Below are positions 1 to 8,654 of a stretch of 64,000 nt of DNA, piece after piece. The notes under the pieces were generated by a model. That model searched no databases, was not told where the DNA came from, and was given only the letters and a program-made list of their open reading frames with translations. The translations under genes and the position numbers were made by a program. The stretch is from Paenibacillus pasadenensis DSM 19293 (lineage in GTDB: Bacteria > Bacillota > Bacilli > Paenibacillales > Paenibacillaceae): NCBI RefSeq assembly GCF_000422485.1, contig NZ_KE383851.1, positions 27,471 to 91,470 of the forward strand. Direction: 5' to 3'. Every line of letters starts with the position of its first letter. The stretch's first letter is position 1.

Positions 1-832
1 AGCCGAAGCTGCGGCGGAAATGGCGGGAAAAATAGAGCGGGTCCGCATAGCCGCACGAAGAAGCGATCTGCTCGACCGACAAGTCGGTGGCGAGCAGGTC
101 CTTGGCCCGGCTCATCCGCAGCTGGCCCAGATACTGCATCGGCGACAGGCCGGTGAACGCGCGGAACAGCTTGGACAGATGGGTGCGGTGGTAGCCGAGG
201 CGGCGCGCCAGATCCTGGATCGAGACGGGCTCCGCATAATGCGTCTGCAGCCAGCGCACCGCCTGGTCGACTTGGCGGCGCGCCGCGTCGGAGGAGCGTG
301 CCTGAGGCCGCGCGCGCTCCGGCTGGAGCCGAGCCAGCTCGCAGAGCAGCAGCCGCAGCCAGCCGCCTGCCTCCAGATCGGACAAGGCGGCGCTGCTGCC
401 GCCGGCGAGCGCCTCGCGCAGCCGCCCGTACAGCCGGGAGGCGTCGCCGCAGCCGCGCCCGGCCAGCACCGGGCTCGACGGATCCAATCCCGCCGCCGCC
501 AGCATCGGCAAGACCGCATAGCCGCGGAAAGCGACCCACTCGTACGTCCACGGCTCCTGCCCGTCCGCTTCGTAAAAGAACAGCTCGCCCGGAAAGATGA
601 CGAACGTATCGCCCGCTTCCAGCCGATGCTCCGCATCCCGCCAGCGGAACAGTCCGCGCCCGCTGGCGACCGTATGGACAAGCGCGTAATCGTGGATGCC
701 GGGACCGTTCCGGTGGCCTGGCAGCGGACTGCCCTGGCCGCTGAACAGCACGTAGAGCTCCCCAGCCGAGGCCTCGCTTGGATTGTCCCACACTTGGAAC
801 GAGTAATGGTCGGGCTGTGCCGGCGTCTCCAT
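1..832 (-). CDS. AraC-family transcriptional regulator (partial, runs off left edge)
   Basis: The gene reads leftward from an ATG at 832 with the Shine-Dalgarno GGAGGGAC just upstream, and it is still open at base 1, so the C-terminus is missing. The N-terminal half (METPAQPDHYSFQVWDNP, then LEAGDTFVIFPGELFFYE) looks like the cupin-type ligand-binding arm of AraC/RhaS sugar regulators. Near base 100 it reads LSVEQIASSCGYADPLYFSR, the second helix-turn-helix of an AraC DNA-binding domain. It diverges from the GH4 glycosidase at 1109, so control of that gene in response to an alpha-galactoside or related sugar is likely (inference). I saw no clear operator in the 276-base gap. Confidence 0.9.
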   Translation of the reverse strand, partial: METPAQPDHYSFQVWDNPSEASAGELYVLFSGQGSPLPGHRNGPGIHDYALVHTVASGRGLFRWRDAEHRLEAGDTFVIFPGELFFYEADGQEPWTYEWVAFRGYAVLPMLAAAGLDPSSPVLAGRGCGDASRLYGRLREALAGGSSAALSDLEAGGWLRLLLCELARLQPERARPQARSSDAARRQVDQAVRWLQTHYAEPVSIQDLARRLGYHRTHLSKLFRAFTGLSPMQYLGQLRMSRAKDLLATDLSVEQIASSCGYADPLYFSRHFRRSFG

Positions 833-1108
833 CTTTGTCCCTCCGAATCCGGCCTCCCGGCCGAGCCTAGTTTCCTCTACCGTAGCCGAAAAGAAGACAT
901 CTGTCCATGGCTTCCCTTCATCCGGCCCTATGCTCCGCCCCGGCGATTCCGTAAGATCGAGTGGAGCGGCAAAGCGGATGCGCTTGCCCTGGAACGCGCT
1001 TTCACGAAGCGCAAATCCGGGCTCGGCCCGAAGCGGGCATCGCGGTGCCCGCAGGCGCCGGCCGCGAAGCCGCAGCAAGACAATCATGAAGGTCAGGGAG
1101 GCTGGATC

Positions 1109-2413
1109 ATGAAAGGGAAAATCACGTTTCTAGGAGCGGGCAGCACGGTATTCGTCCGCAACGTGCTGGGCGATGCGATGCTGACGCCGGCGCTGCAGGA
1201 GTTCGAGCTGGCGCTGTTCGACATCGACGCGCAGCGGGTGAAGGAGTCGGAGCAGCTGCTCGGCGCGATCAAGCGGTCGAGCGGCAGCACCTGCGAGATC
1301 AAGGTGTACGCGGACCGCAAGGAAGCGCTGCGCGGCGCGAAGTACGTTATCAACGCGATCCAGGTGGGCGGATACGAGCCTTGCACGGTGACCGACTTCG
1401 AGATTCCGAAAAAGTACGGCCTGCGCCAGACGATCGCCGATACGATCGGCATCGGCGGCATTTTCCGCAGCCTGCGCACGATTCCGGTGCTGGAGGGCTT
1501 CGCGGCCGACATCCGCGAGGTGTGTCCGGACGCGCTCTTCCTCAACTATACGAACCCGATGGCCGTCCTGACGAACTACCTGAATACGTACGGCAACGTG
1601 CGGACGGTCGGGCTCTGCCACAGCGTGCAGGTGTGCGTGCCGCATCTGTTCCGCGACCTCGGCCTCGATCCGGCCGGCGTCAAGACGCGGATCGCGGGCA
1701 TCAACCATATGGCGTGGCTGCTGGAGGCGACAAGGGACGGCGAGGATCTGTACCCGGAGATCAAGCGCCGCGCGGCCGAGAAGCAGAAAGAGAAGCACCA
1801 CGACATGGTCCGCTACGAGCTGATGCTGAAATTCGGGCACTACGTGACCGAATCGTCGGAGCACAATGCGGAATACCATCCTTACTTCATCAAGAGCCGC
1901 TATCCCGAGCTCGTCGAAACATTCAACATTCCGCTCGACGAATACCCGCGCCGCTGCGTGGAGCAGATCGCGAACTGGAACCGCCAGCGCGACGAGCTGC
2001 TCGGAAGCGCGGGGCTCGAGCATGAGCGCTCGCATGAATACGCCTCCTACATCATGGAAGCGATCGAGACGGACGTGACGTTCAAGATCGGCGGCAACGT
2101 CATGAATACGCACGGACTCATCCCGAACCTGCCGCGGGAAGCGTGCGTCGAGGTGCCTTGCCTCGTCGACCGCGGCGGCATCCAGCCGTTGCAGGTCGAA
2201 GCGCTCCCGCCGCAGCTGGCCGCGCTCAACCGGACGAACATCAACACGCAGCTGCTGACGCTTGAAGCGGCCGTCACGCGCAAGCGCGAGCATATCTACC
2301 ACGCGGCGATGCTCGATCCGCATACGTCGGCGGAGCTGTCGATGGACGACATCGTCTCGCTGTGCGATGATCTGATCGAGGCGCACGGAGACTGGCTGCC
2401 GGAGTACCGCTGA
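1109..2413 (+). CDS. melA: Glycoside hydrolase family 4 alpha-galactosidase (MelA-like)
   Basis: This 434-residue protein has the NAD-binding start of GH4 enzymes (KITFLGAGSTVF, residues 4-15), the core motif NYTNPM (146-151) and CHSVQ (170-174). In GH4 the cysteine motif binds the catalytic metal, and the CHSV form is typical of alpha-galactosidases, which cleave by an NAD- and Mn-dependent oxidation/elimination route. I chose the ATG at 1109 because AGGGAGG lies 7 bases before it and the family's N-terminus begins here; the frame stays open upstream but has no homology. It is divergent from an AraC-type regulator. Alpha-galacturonidase (LplD) is a less likely alternative. Confidence 0.9.
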   Translation: MKGKITFLGAGSTVFVRNVLGDAMLTPALQEFELALFDIDAQRVKESEQLLGAIKRSSGSTCEIKVYADRKEALRGAKYVINAIQVGGYEPCTVTDFEIPKKYGLRQTIADTIGIGGIFRSLRTIPVLEGFAADIREVCPDALFLNYTNPMAVLTNYLNTYGNVRTVGLCHSVQVCVPHLFRDLGLDPAGVKTRIAGINHMAWLLEATRDGEDLYPEIKRRAAEKQKEKHHDMVRYELMLKFGHYVTESSEHNAEYHPYFIKSRYPELVETFNIPLDEYPRRCVEQIANWNRQRDELLGSAGLEHERSHEYASYIMEAIETDVTFKIGGNVMNTHGLIPNLPREACVEVPCLVDRGGIQPLQVEALPPQLAALNRTNINTQLLTLEAAVTRKREHIYHAAMLDPHTSAELSMDDIVSLCDDLIEAHGDWLPEYR

Positions 2414-2488
2414 TTCCGCGAGTCCAACTTCCGTTCACATTGGCGGGGTAGACTAGGGGCATCAGCGAGATAAAAAGGAGAATGCTGC

Positions 2489-3163
2489 ATGCCCCATCTG
2501 CTCATCGTCGACGACGACCGCCATATCCGCGAGCTGGTCGTCCATTTCATGGCTAAGGAAGGCTTCGACACGACGGAGGCGGCCAGCGGGTCGGAGGCGC
2601 TGGCGCGGCTGGAGGATCGTCCGGCCGATCTCGTCATCCTCGATCTGATGATGCCGGGCATGGACGGCTGGGAGCTGTGCCGGCGGCTGCGCGAGGACAG
2701 CCGGGAGCTGCCGCTGCTCATGCTGACCGCCAAGGGCGAGACGATGCATAAGGTCAAAGGCTTCGAGCTCGGCACCGACGACTATGTCGTCAAGCCGTTC
2801 GATCCGCCGGAGCTCGTCGCCCGCGTCAAGGCGCTGCTCAAGCGCAGCCGGATCGCCTCCTCCAGGCAGGTCAAGGCGGGAGCCGTCACGCTCGACCGCG
2901 AGACGTACACCTGCCGGATCGGCGGCCGCGAGGACACGCTGCCGCGCAAGGAGTTCGAGCTGCTGTTCCGGCTCGCCAGCTATCCGGGACGCACGCTGCC
3001 TCGCGAGCAGCTGCTCGAGCAGATATGGGGCTACGACTACGAGGGCGACGAGCGCACGCTCGACACGCATATCAAGCGGCTGCGCGACCGGCTGGCGGAC
3101 GGCTCGGGCGTCGAGATCCGCACGATCCGCGGCCTCGGCTACCGGCTGGAGGAGCGGCCGTGA
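2489..3163 (+). CDS. OmpR/PhoB-family response regulator
   Basis: The 224-residue protein has a receiver domain (residues 1-115) with the acidic pair in IVDDD, the phosphoacceptor Asp in LVILDLMMPG and the conserved Lys in DDYVVKPFD. A winged-helix DNA-binding domain follows (about 125-222, LPRKEFELLFRLA and TLDTHIKRLRDRL). AAAAGGAG precedes the ATG. Its stop overlaps the GTG start of the histidine kinase, so the two are translationally coupled. The signal and regulon cannot be told from the sequence. Confidence 0.93.
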   Translation: MPHLLIVDDDRHIRELVVHFMAKEGFDTTEAASGSEALARLEDRPADLVILDLMMPGMDGWELCRRLREDSRELPLLMLTAKGETMHKVKGFELGTDDYVVKPFDPPELVARVKALLKRSRIASSRQVKAGAVTLDRETYTCRIGGREDTLPRKEFELLFRLASYPGRTLPREQLLEQIWGYDYEGDERTLDTHIKRLRDRLADGSGVEIRTIRGLGYRLEERP

Positions 3164-4335
3164 GCGGACGGGAGCGCGGCGCCCCGGCGCGCGGCGGAGG
3201 CGCTGCATCCGGCATGGCCAGGCGGGGCTCGCCTGCCAGGCAGCCGGCAAGCTGGGGCATGCGGATCAAGCGGGCCGCTCTCGTCGCGGCTGTGCTGGCC
3301 TGGATCGCCCTTTGCTGGACCGCCTCGTTTTATGCCATCGACCTCTCCGGCTGGACGCCGCCGCCGCTGATCGCCCATCTGTCCGCGACAGCGGGAGGAT
3401 TCCTGCTGTTCGGATTGTCGATGGCGATCGTCGGCCGCTTCATGCACGAGCGCAACATGGAGCTGTTCAAGGCGATCTTCGACGCCTTGAGCCGCATCGC
3501 CCGCGGCGACTTCACCGTCCAGGTCATCCTTCCCCGTCCGCATGACAGCGGCGACGAGTTCAGCCGGCTCGTCCAAGGGATCAACGACATGGCGGCCGAT
3601 CTTGGCCGGATGGAGACGATGCGGCAGGACTTCATCTCCAACGTCTCGCATGAGATCCAGTCGCCGCTCACCTCGATCCGCGGCTTCGCCCGCGCGCTGC
3701 AGGACGAGCAGCTGCCGCAGGAGCAGCGGCGGCGCTATCTGGCGATCATCGAGGAGGAAAGCGAGCGCCTCTCGCGCCTGTCGGACAACATGCTGCGCCT
3801 GGCCTCGCTCGACTCCGAGCATCATCCGTTCCGCCCGGCGCGGCTTCGCCTCGACGCCCAGCTGCGCACGGCCGCGCTGTCGCTCGAGCCGCTCTGGAGC
3901 GCCAAGGAGCAGGAGCTGGAAGTCCAGGCCGGAGCGCTCGAGATCGAGGCGGACGAGGACCTGCTGCGCCAGGTATGGACGAATCTCATCCACAACGCGG
4001 TCAAGTTCTCGCCGGAGCGGGAGCGCATCTCGATCTCGCTCGTCCGCGAAGGCGACGAAGCGGTGGCGACGGTGTCCAACACGGGCGCGCCGATCCCGCC
4101 CGAGAGCCTGCCGCATTTGTTCGAGCGCTTCTACAAGGTCGACAAGTCGCGCACCCGCGAGGGCGGAGGCAGCGGCCTCGGGCTCGCGATCAGCCGCAAG
4201 ATCGTGGAGCTGCACGGCGGCTCGATCGCGGCCGGCAGCGACGAGGAGGGCGGCACGGCGCTGACCGTGCGGCTGCCGGTCCGGCTGCCGCCGCGGGACG
4301 GCTCCTCCGCGCCGGATGGGCGTCCGCCTGCTTGA
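3160..4335 (+). CDS. Membrane sensor histidine kinase, partner of the upstream regulator
   Basis: Translation from a GTG that overlaps the regulator's stop (GTGA), with GGAGG upstream, gives 391 residues. ATGs at 3214 and 3259 are alternative starts. Two membrane segments (about residues 36-58 and 72-93) are separated by only a short loop, so there is almost no extracytoplasmic sensor. A HAMP-like linker (ALSRIARGDFTVQV), the HisKA box NVSHEIQSPLTSIRGF with the phospho-His, and a HATPase domain (N box NLIHNAVKFS, G box GGGSGLGLAI) follow. It should phosphorylate the adjacent OmpR-type regulator. The minimal input domain suggests sensing in or at the membrane (inference). Confidence 0.92.
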   Translation: MSGRERGAPARGGGAASGMARRGSPARQPASWGMRIKRAALVAAVLAWIALCWTASFYAIDLSGWTPPPLIAHLSATAGGFLLFGLSMAIVGRFMHERNMELFKAIFDALSRIARGDFTVQVILPRPHDSGDEFSRLVQGINDMAADLGRMETMRQDFISNVSHEIQSPLTSIRGFARALQDEQLPQEQRRRYLAIIEEESERLSRLSDNMLRLASLDSEHHPFRPARLRLDAQLRTAALSLEPLWSAKEQELEVQAGALEIEADEDLLRQVWTNLIHNAVKFSPERERISISLVREGDEAVATVSNTGAPIPPESLPHLFERFYKVDKSRTREGGGSGLGLAISRKIVELHGGSIAAGSDEEGGTALTVRLPVRLPPRDGSSAPDGRPPA

Positions 4336-4436
4336 ACCGACTCTAGCAATCCGCTAAGATGAAGGTACGTTCGGCAGCCCGGATTCATATGCTGTCTTAG
4401 CGAATAGCTGACGTCAATTCGTTCAAGGAAAGCGGT

Positions 4437-5252
4437 GTGTACGTGCAAAGACCGATAGCCATCCTAGATTCCGGAGTGGGAGGCCTGACTGTCGTGCGCG
4501 AGGTGATGCGGCAGCTGCCCCGCGAGAAGGTCATCTACTTCGGAGATACCGCACGGACGCCGTACGGACCGAGGCCAGCGGAGGAAGTGGTCCGGTTCAC
4601 GGATGAACTCGTAACCTATCTGATGCAGTTCAAGCCTAAAATGATCATCATCGCCTGCAACACGGCGACGGCCGTCGCGCTGGAGCACATCCGCAGCCGC
4701 GTCGACGTCCCGGTCATCGGCGTCATCAATCCCGGCTCGCGGGCCGCGATCAAGAGCACGAAGTCCGGCATCGTCGGCATCATCGGCACGATCGGCACGG
4801 TTCGCAGCCAGGCGTACGAGGAAGCGCTCAAGCGCCTCAACCCGAACATCCATGTGGCCAGCCTCGCCTGCCCGCAGTTCGTTCCGCTCGTGGAGCAGGG
4901 CAATTTCCGCTCCGAGCAGACGTTCGAGACGATCCGCAGCTCGCTGGAGCCGCTCAAGGAGATCCCGCTCGACACGCTCATCCTCGGCTGCACCCACTAC
5001 CCGTTCCTCGCCGACACGATCGGCGAGGTGATGGGGCCGGGCGTGAAGCTGATCAGCTCCGACAGCGAGACGGCGCGGGAGATGAGCGCGATCCTGCAGG
5101 AGACCGGCAAGCTCGCCTCCCAGCCGGAGCTGCCGGTGCATCAGTTCTTTTGCAGCGGCGATCCCCGCCTGTTCAAGCGCATCGCCCAGCAGTGGCTCGG
5201 CGAGCAGATCGAGCTGACGCCGGTCGTCTGGCAGATCCCGCAGATCGGCTGA
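4437..5252 (+). CDS. racE: Glutamate racemase
   Basis: This 271-residue enzyme interconverts L- and D-glutamate to supply D-Glu for peptidoglycan in the cytoplasm. The Asp/Glu racemase pattern is complete: ILDSGVGGLTVV at the N-terminus, the first catalytic cysteine in ACNTAT (C74) and the second in LGCTHYPF (C185). Length matches RacE/MurI of Bacillus. The GTG start at 4437 has AAGGAA 7 bases upstream; a GTG two codons later is also possible. A strong hairpin follows immediately. Confidence 0.96.
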   Translation: MYVQRPIAILDSGVGGLTVVREVMRQLPREKVIYFGDTARTPYGPRPAEEVVRFTDELVTYLMQFKPKMIIIACNTATAVALEHIRSRVDVPVIGVINPGSRAAIKSTKSGIVGIIGTIGTVRSQAYEEALKRLNPNIHVASLACPQFVPLVEQGNFRSEQTFETIRSSLEPLKEIPLDTLILGCTHYPFLADTIGEVMGPGVKLISSDSETAREMSAILQETGKLASQPELPVHQFFCSGDPRLFKRIAQQWLGEQIELTPVVWQIPQIG

Positions 5253-5253
5253 G

Positions 5254-5288
5254 AGCTATCCCCGTCCGCGCAGCGGACGGGGATAGCT
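5254..5288 (+). terminator. Hairpin after racE
   Basis: A perfect 16-bp stem (5254-5269 pairs with 5273-5288) with a 3-base GCA loop begins 2 bases after the racE stop. There is no long T tract, so it may act as an mRNA-stabilising hairpin or a weak terminator. Confidence 0.65.
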
Positions 5289-5340
5289 GCGTTTGCGGCC
5301 GCATATACATCTCTAATCGGATTCGGAGGAGGGGAGCGGC

Positions 5341-6246
5341 ATGGCAAGGACCGGCAAGATCGTGCAGGCGCGGCCGTACGGCCCGGCGGAGCTGGACGAG
5401 GATCTGGCGGCGCTGCAGCTGCGCTATCCGGAGCTGCAGCGCCAGCCGGCGGGCGCGAGCGTCATGGGCAAGCGGCTGGAGCTGCTGCGGATCGGCCGCG
5501 GGAGCCGGCATGTGCATCTGAACGCTTCGTTCCATGCAAACGAATGGATCACCAGCCTGGCGCTCATGAGGTGGACCGAGGAGCTGCTCGAGCGGCGCGC
5601 CGCCGGCGTCGACCCGGCAGACGGGCTGTCGCTCTGGCTGCTGCCGATGGTCAACCCGGACGGCGTGGAGCTTGCGCTGCGCGGCGTGCCGGAAGGGCAT
5701 CCGTACGGGCGCCAGCTGCTGGAGTGGAATAGAGGCAGCGCCGACTTCAGCGGCTGGAAGGCCAACATCCGCGGCGTCGACCTGAACGACCAGTTCCCGG
5801 CCCACTGGGACGAAGAGCGCAGGCGGCGGGGCATGGAGGGACCGGGACCGCGCGACTACCCGGGCGAAAGCCCGCTCAGCGAGCCCGAGGCGCGCGCGGC
5901 GGCGGCGCTGACGGAGCGGGAGTCGTTCGACGTCGTCGCCGCCTTGCATACGCAGGGCGAGGAGATCTACTGGAACTACAGGGGGCTGGAGCCGGCCTGC
6001 GCGAGGGGCATGGCCGAGCGGCTCGCCCGCGCTTCGGGCTATGCGGCCGTCGAGCTGGAGGGCAGCGACGCCGGCTACAAGGACTGGTTCATCCAGCGCT
6101 TCCGCCGGCCGGGCTTCACGATCGAGCTCGGCTGCGGCGCGAACCCGCTGCCGCTGGAGCAGCAGGACGACATTGTGGCGCGTCTGCGTCCTCTGCTGGA
6201 GGAGCTGCTGCGGCTGGCCCGCGAGGAGGATGGACCGGCGCGGTAG
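5341..6246 (+). CDS. M14-family zinc carboxypeptidase, putative gamma-D-glutamyl-meso-DAP peptidase
   Basis: The 301-residue protein has the M14 zinc-binding pattern: HANEW gives ligands H65 and E68, VVAALHTQGEE supplies the third His, and FTIELGCGANP carries the late catalytic Glu. VNPDGVE and GVDLNDQFP are also typical of the branch that cuts the D-Glu-diaminopimelate bond in cell-wall peptides (YqgT/ENP1 group). Unlike some relatives it has no LysM repeats, and I see no signal peptide, so a role in recycling muropeptides in the cytoplasm or forespore is possible (inference). GGAGGAGGGG precedes the ATG. It lies next to racE, another D-Glu gene. Confidence 0.88.
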   Translation: MARTGKIVQARPYGPAELDEDLAALQLRYPELQRQPAGASVMGKRLELLRIGRGSRHVHLNASFHANEWITSLALMRWTEELLERRAAGVDPADGLSLWLLPMVNPDGVELALRGVPEGHPYGRQLLEWNRGSADFSGWKANIRGVDLNDQFPAHWDEERRRRGMEGPGPRDYPGESPLSEPEARAAAALTERESFDVVAALHTQGEEIYWNYRGLEPACARGMAERLARASGYAAVELEGSDAGYKDWFIQRFRRPGFTIELGCGANPLPLEQQDDIVARLRPLLEELLRLAREEDGPAR

Positions 6247-6318
6247 CGGAGAAAGGATCGCCGGGCGGTGGATAGCGGCATGCCGGACGGCTGGATGTCG
6301 GCTTCCGCCGCGGAACGG

Positions 6319-6342
6319 GAGAGCCTGCGGGCTCTCTTTTTT
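6319..6342 (+). terminator. Rho-independent terminator after the M14 peptidase gene
   Basis: The stem GAGAGCC/GGCTCTC closes a 4-base loop and is followed by six T residues. Confidence 0.85.
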
Positions 6343-6435
6343 CCTTTCGCAACCTCGGGGAATCTCTATTCGTATAAGGGAAGGCCGGTTTAAAAGCCTG
6401 CTGCGCCGGCGAAGCTGAACCGAGGAGGAATGACG

Positions 6436-6669
6436 ATGCGCAAGCTGCTCTCGCTTCGCCATTGGAAGCATGTATTCGCCCGGATCTTCCGGATCCTGCG
6501 CTCGCGGGACGTGAAGCCCGTCCACAAGCTGCTGTTCCTGGTGCCGGTCGCGCTGTACTGGGTGCTGCCCGACGTCATGCCGTTCATGCCGATCGACGAC
6601 ATCGCCGTCACGATGCTGGCCGCCGAGGGCTTCACCCGCTGGATGGAGGGCAAGTATCCGGCGGGTTGA
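6436..6669 (+). CDS. Small conserved protein, YkvA/DUF1232-like
   Basis: The product is 77 residues with a basic N-terminus (MRKLLSLRHWKHVFARIFRI), a hydrophobic middle (LLFLVPVALYWVLPDVMPF) and the acidic motif PIDDIAVTML. A hydrophobic stretch running into a PD..P...DD motif recalls the DUF1232/YkvA membrane-associated family, but the match is loose. I preferred the ATG at 6436 because GAGGAGG (6423-6428) is 7 bases away; an ATG at 6430 is too close to that site. Function unknown. Confidence 0.7.
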   Translation: MRKLLSLRHWKHVFARIFRILRSRDVKPVHKLLFLVPVALYWVLPDVMPFMPIDDIAVTMLAAEGFTRWMEGKYPAG

Positions 6670-6769
6670 AGTTTCGACGGGCTTTCTATAAAATGATAGA
6701 GACGAAAATCGACGAGATTCCCCCGCCCGGCAGGCGGATGGATGACATAGACCCAAGGAGGATATCCCG

Positions 6770-7072
6770 ATGAACTGCAAGATCACCCGCAACGCCGCCA
6801 AGATCCTCAAGGCGGAGCTGGACAAGCCCGAGCACGAAGGAAAGTTCCTGCGCGTCTACATTACGCATGCGCACGGCGACCACGCGCATTACGGCCTCGG
6901 CATCGACGAGCGCAGCGACAAGGACGAGCTCGTCTCCACCGACAAGGAGATCGACGTGCTGCTCGAAAAAGGCGTCGACCTGCTCGACGGCGTGAAGGTC
7001 GACTACCTGTATTCTCCGGAGGAGGGCTTCGTCGTGACGAACCCTGCCAAGGGCAATCACGGTGACCACTGA
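6770..7072 (+). CDS. HesB/IscA-like (YadR/YfhF-type) small protein without cluster cysteines
   Basis: This 100-residue protein starts MNCKITRNAAKILKAEL and has the beta-rich layout of HesB-like proteins. It lacks the three C-terminal cysteines that bind Fe-S clusters in IscA/ErpA; the only Cys is residue 3. It is rich in His and acidic residues (THAHGDHAHYG), which could bind metal (inference). GGAGGATATCCCG leads into the ATG. It overlaps the start of the DUF1450 gene by 11 bases, so the two are probably co-translated. Confidence 0.75.
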   Translation: MNCKITRNAAKILKAELDKPEHEGKFLRVYITHAHGDHAHYGLGIDERSDKDELVSTDKEIDVLLEKGVDLLDGVKVDYLYSPEEGFVVTNPAKGNHGDH

Positions 7073-7334
7073 GACGCTGGAAGCTCCTCTCGGGACGGAA
7101 GAGCCGACCTCGCTGAACGACATCCGCATCTGCGACAAATGCAAGTTCACCCGCGTCAAGACGCTGCTGCCCAAGCTGCAGAAGCTGGACCCGGAGGCGG
7201 ACATCAAGGTCGGCTGCAAGTCGTACTGCGGCCCTTGCGGCAAGCGGGCGTTCGTCTTTGTCAACGGCCGCTACGTGACCGCCCCGACCGAGGACGAGGT
7301 GCTGGAGAAGGTCAAGCCTCATATCAAAAAATAA
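7062..7334 (+). CDS. DUF1450 family protein (YuzB-like)
   Basis: A 90-residue protein starting with GTG inside the 3' end of the HesB-like gene. It has two pairs of cysteines in ICDKCKF and KSYCGPCGKRAFVFVNGRYV. The second block resembles the YGCLSYCG-type core and NG.YV strand of DUF1450/YuzB, a small thioredoxin-like-fold family of unknown function. The paired cysteines suggest metal or cluster binding or redox activity (inference). A terminator follows. Confidence 0.82.
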   Translation: MTTETLEAPLGTEEPTSLNDIRICDKCKFTRVKTLLPKLQKLDPEADIKVGCKSYCGPCGKRAFVFVNGRYVTAPTEDEVLEKVKPHIKK

Positions 7335-7388
7335 AACCGGCGCCGCCGGCGGGACGCTTCAGGTCCTGCCGGCGGGAGCCGGTTTTTT
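7333..7388. terminator. Probable bidirectional terminator between DUF1450 and the methyltransferase gene
   Basis: An AAAACCGGC arm pairs with GCCGGTTTT across a GC-rich loop that itself contains a CCGGCGGG/CCTGCCGG stem. The T run at the right end serves the plus strand and the A run at the left serves the convergent gene. Confidence 0.75.
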
Positions 7389-7401
7389 TGGGGATCGGGG
7401 T

Positions 7402-8538
7402 CTAGCCGCGCGGAGGCAGCGGGCCGAGGTACTGGTACAGCTGGCATTCGATGCGGCCGTTGAACAGCTTGCGCTTCTTGTCCGCCGAGCGGCCGTAGCT
7501 CTGCTCGAACGTCTTGGACGGGCTGAGGGCGAAGACGGACCAGTCCTTCTTGACGGCGTCGATGAAGCCGAGCTGCCGGATGACCTTGTCCGCTTCCTTC
7601 TCGGTGCCGAGCCGCTCGCCGTAAGGCGGGTTCGTAATGATGCACCCGTACTTGCCGGCCGGCTGCACGCGCGCGATCGGCAGCGTCTGCAGCTTGATGT
7701 CGCGGGCGAAGCCGGCCTTGCGCACGGCCGCCTCGGCGACCTCGATCGCCTCCGGGTCGATGTCGGAGCCGGCGATCTCGAGCGGGACGTCGTCGCGGAC
7801 GGCGTCCATCGCCTCCTCGCGGGCGAGCTCCCAGCGGCGCTGGCCCATGATGTCCCAGCTGCTGCTGTTGAACTCGCGGCGCAGGCCGGGGGCGACGTTC
7901 CAGCCGATCATCGCCGCCTCGATCAGGATCGTGCCGGAGCCGCAGAACGGATCGTACAGCGGCCGCGACGGATTCCAGCGGCTGAGCAGCACCATCGCCG
8001 CGGCCATCGTCTCCTTGAGCGGAGCCTCGGTCACGAGCTTGCGGTAGCCGCGCTTGTGCAGGCTCGCTCCGGTCGTGTCGAGCGTGATGAGCGCGACGTC
8101 GTTCAGCAGGCTCACCTCGATGACGTAGCGGTCGCCGTCCTCGGAGAACCACTCGGTTCCGTAGCTGTCCTTCATGCGCTCGACGACCGCCTTTTTGACG
8201 ATCGACTGGCAGGCGGGCACGCTCGACAGCTGCGATTTTTGGGAGCGGCCGTTCACCGGGAATTCTCCGTTCTCCGGAATCCAGTCCGGCCAGTCGATGG
8301 CGCGCACGCCCTCGAACAGCTCCTCGAAGGTGAGGGCGGGGAACTCGGCCATCTTGACGAGGACGCGGTCGGACGTGCGCAGCCACAGGTTCGCGCGCGC
8401 GATGTCCTCCAGGCCGCCTTTGAAGGTGACGCGTCCGTTTTCGGTCTTCGCCTCGCTGTAGCCGAGGTCCTTGAGCTCCCGGGCGACGACCGCCTCGAGG
8501 CCCATGGGAGAGGTTGCGATCAGTTCAAGCTGTTGCAT
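7402..8538 (-). CDS. ypsC: THUMP-domain class I SAM-dependent RNA methyltransferase (YpsC/RlmL-like)
   Basis: The 378-residue protein starts MQQLELIATSPMGLEAVVAREL, the usual opening of this family, with a ferredoxin-like/THUMP RNA-binding region to about residue 160. It then has a Rossmann methyltransferase domain with PLYDPFCGSGTILIEAA (SAM binding) and the catalytic motif ITNPPYGERLG, typical of N2-guanine RNA methyltransferases. Relatives modify G2445 of 23S rRNA (RlmL N-terminal half), so a similar rRNA target is likely. It converges on the DUF1450 gene and shares a terminator with it. Confidence 0.9.
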   Translation of the reverse strand: MQQLELIATSPMGLEAVVARELKDLGYSEAKTENGRVTFKGGLEDIARANLWLRTSDRVLVKMAEFPALTFEELFEGVRAIDWPDWIPENGEFPVNGRSQKSQLSSVPACQSIVKKAVVERMKDSYGTEWFSEDGDRYVIEVSLLNDVALITLDTTGASLHKRGYRKLVTEAPLKETMAAAMVLLSRWNPSRPLYDPFCGSGTILIEAAMIGWNVAPGLRREFNSSSWDIMGQRRWELAREEAMDAVRDDVPLEIAGSDIDPEAIEVAEAAVRKAGFARDIKLQTLPIARVQPAGKYGCIITNPPYGERLGTEKEADKVIRQLGFIDAVKKDWSVFALSPSKTFEQSYGRSADKKRKLFNGRIECQLYQYLGPLPPRG

Positions 8539-8654
8539 CGGTTTGCGTTCACTCCATATCCGGCCGGGGCGTTTGTGTCTCCCGGCCTGTCATCATACAA
8601 TCAAGTATAGGCGATCGTACCGATCCAGCACAACGAGGAAGGCAGGAACGAACC

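Noticed and set aside
20-1108. Upstream in-frame extension of the GH4 gene
   Set aside because: It lies opposite the AraC gene, has no family similarity, and a good ribosome site and the family N-terminus begin at 1109.
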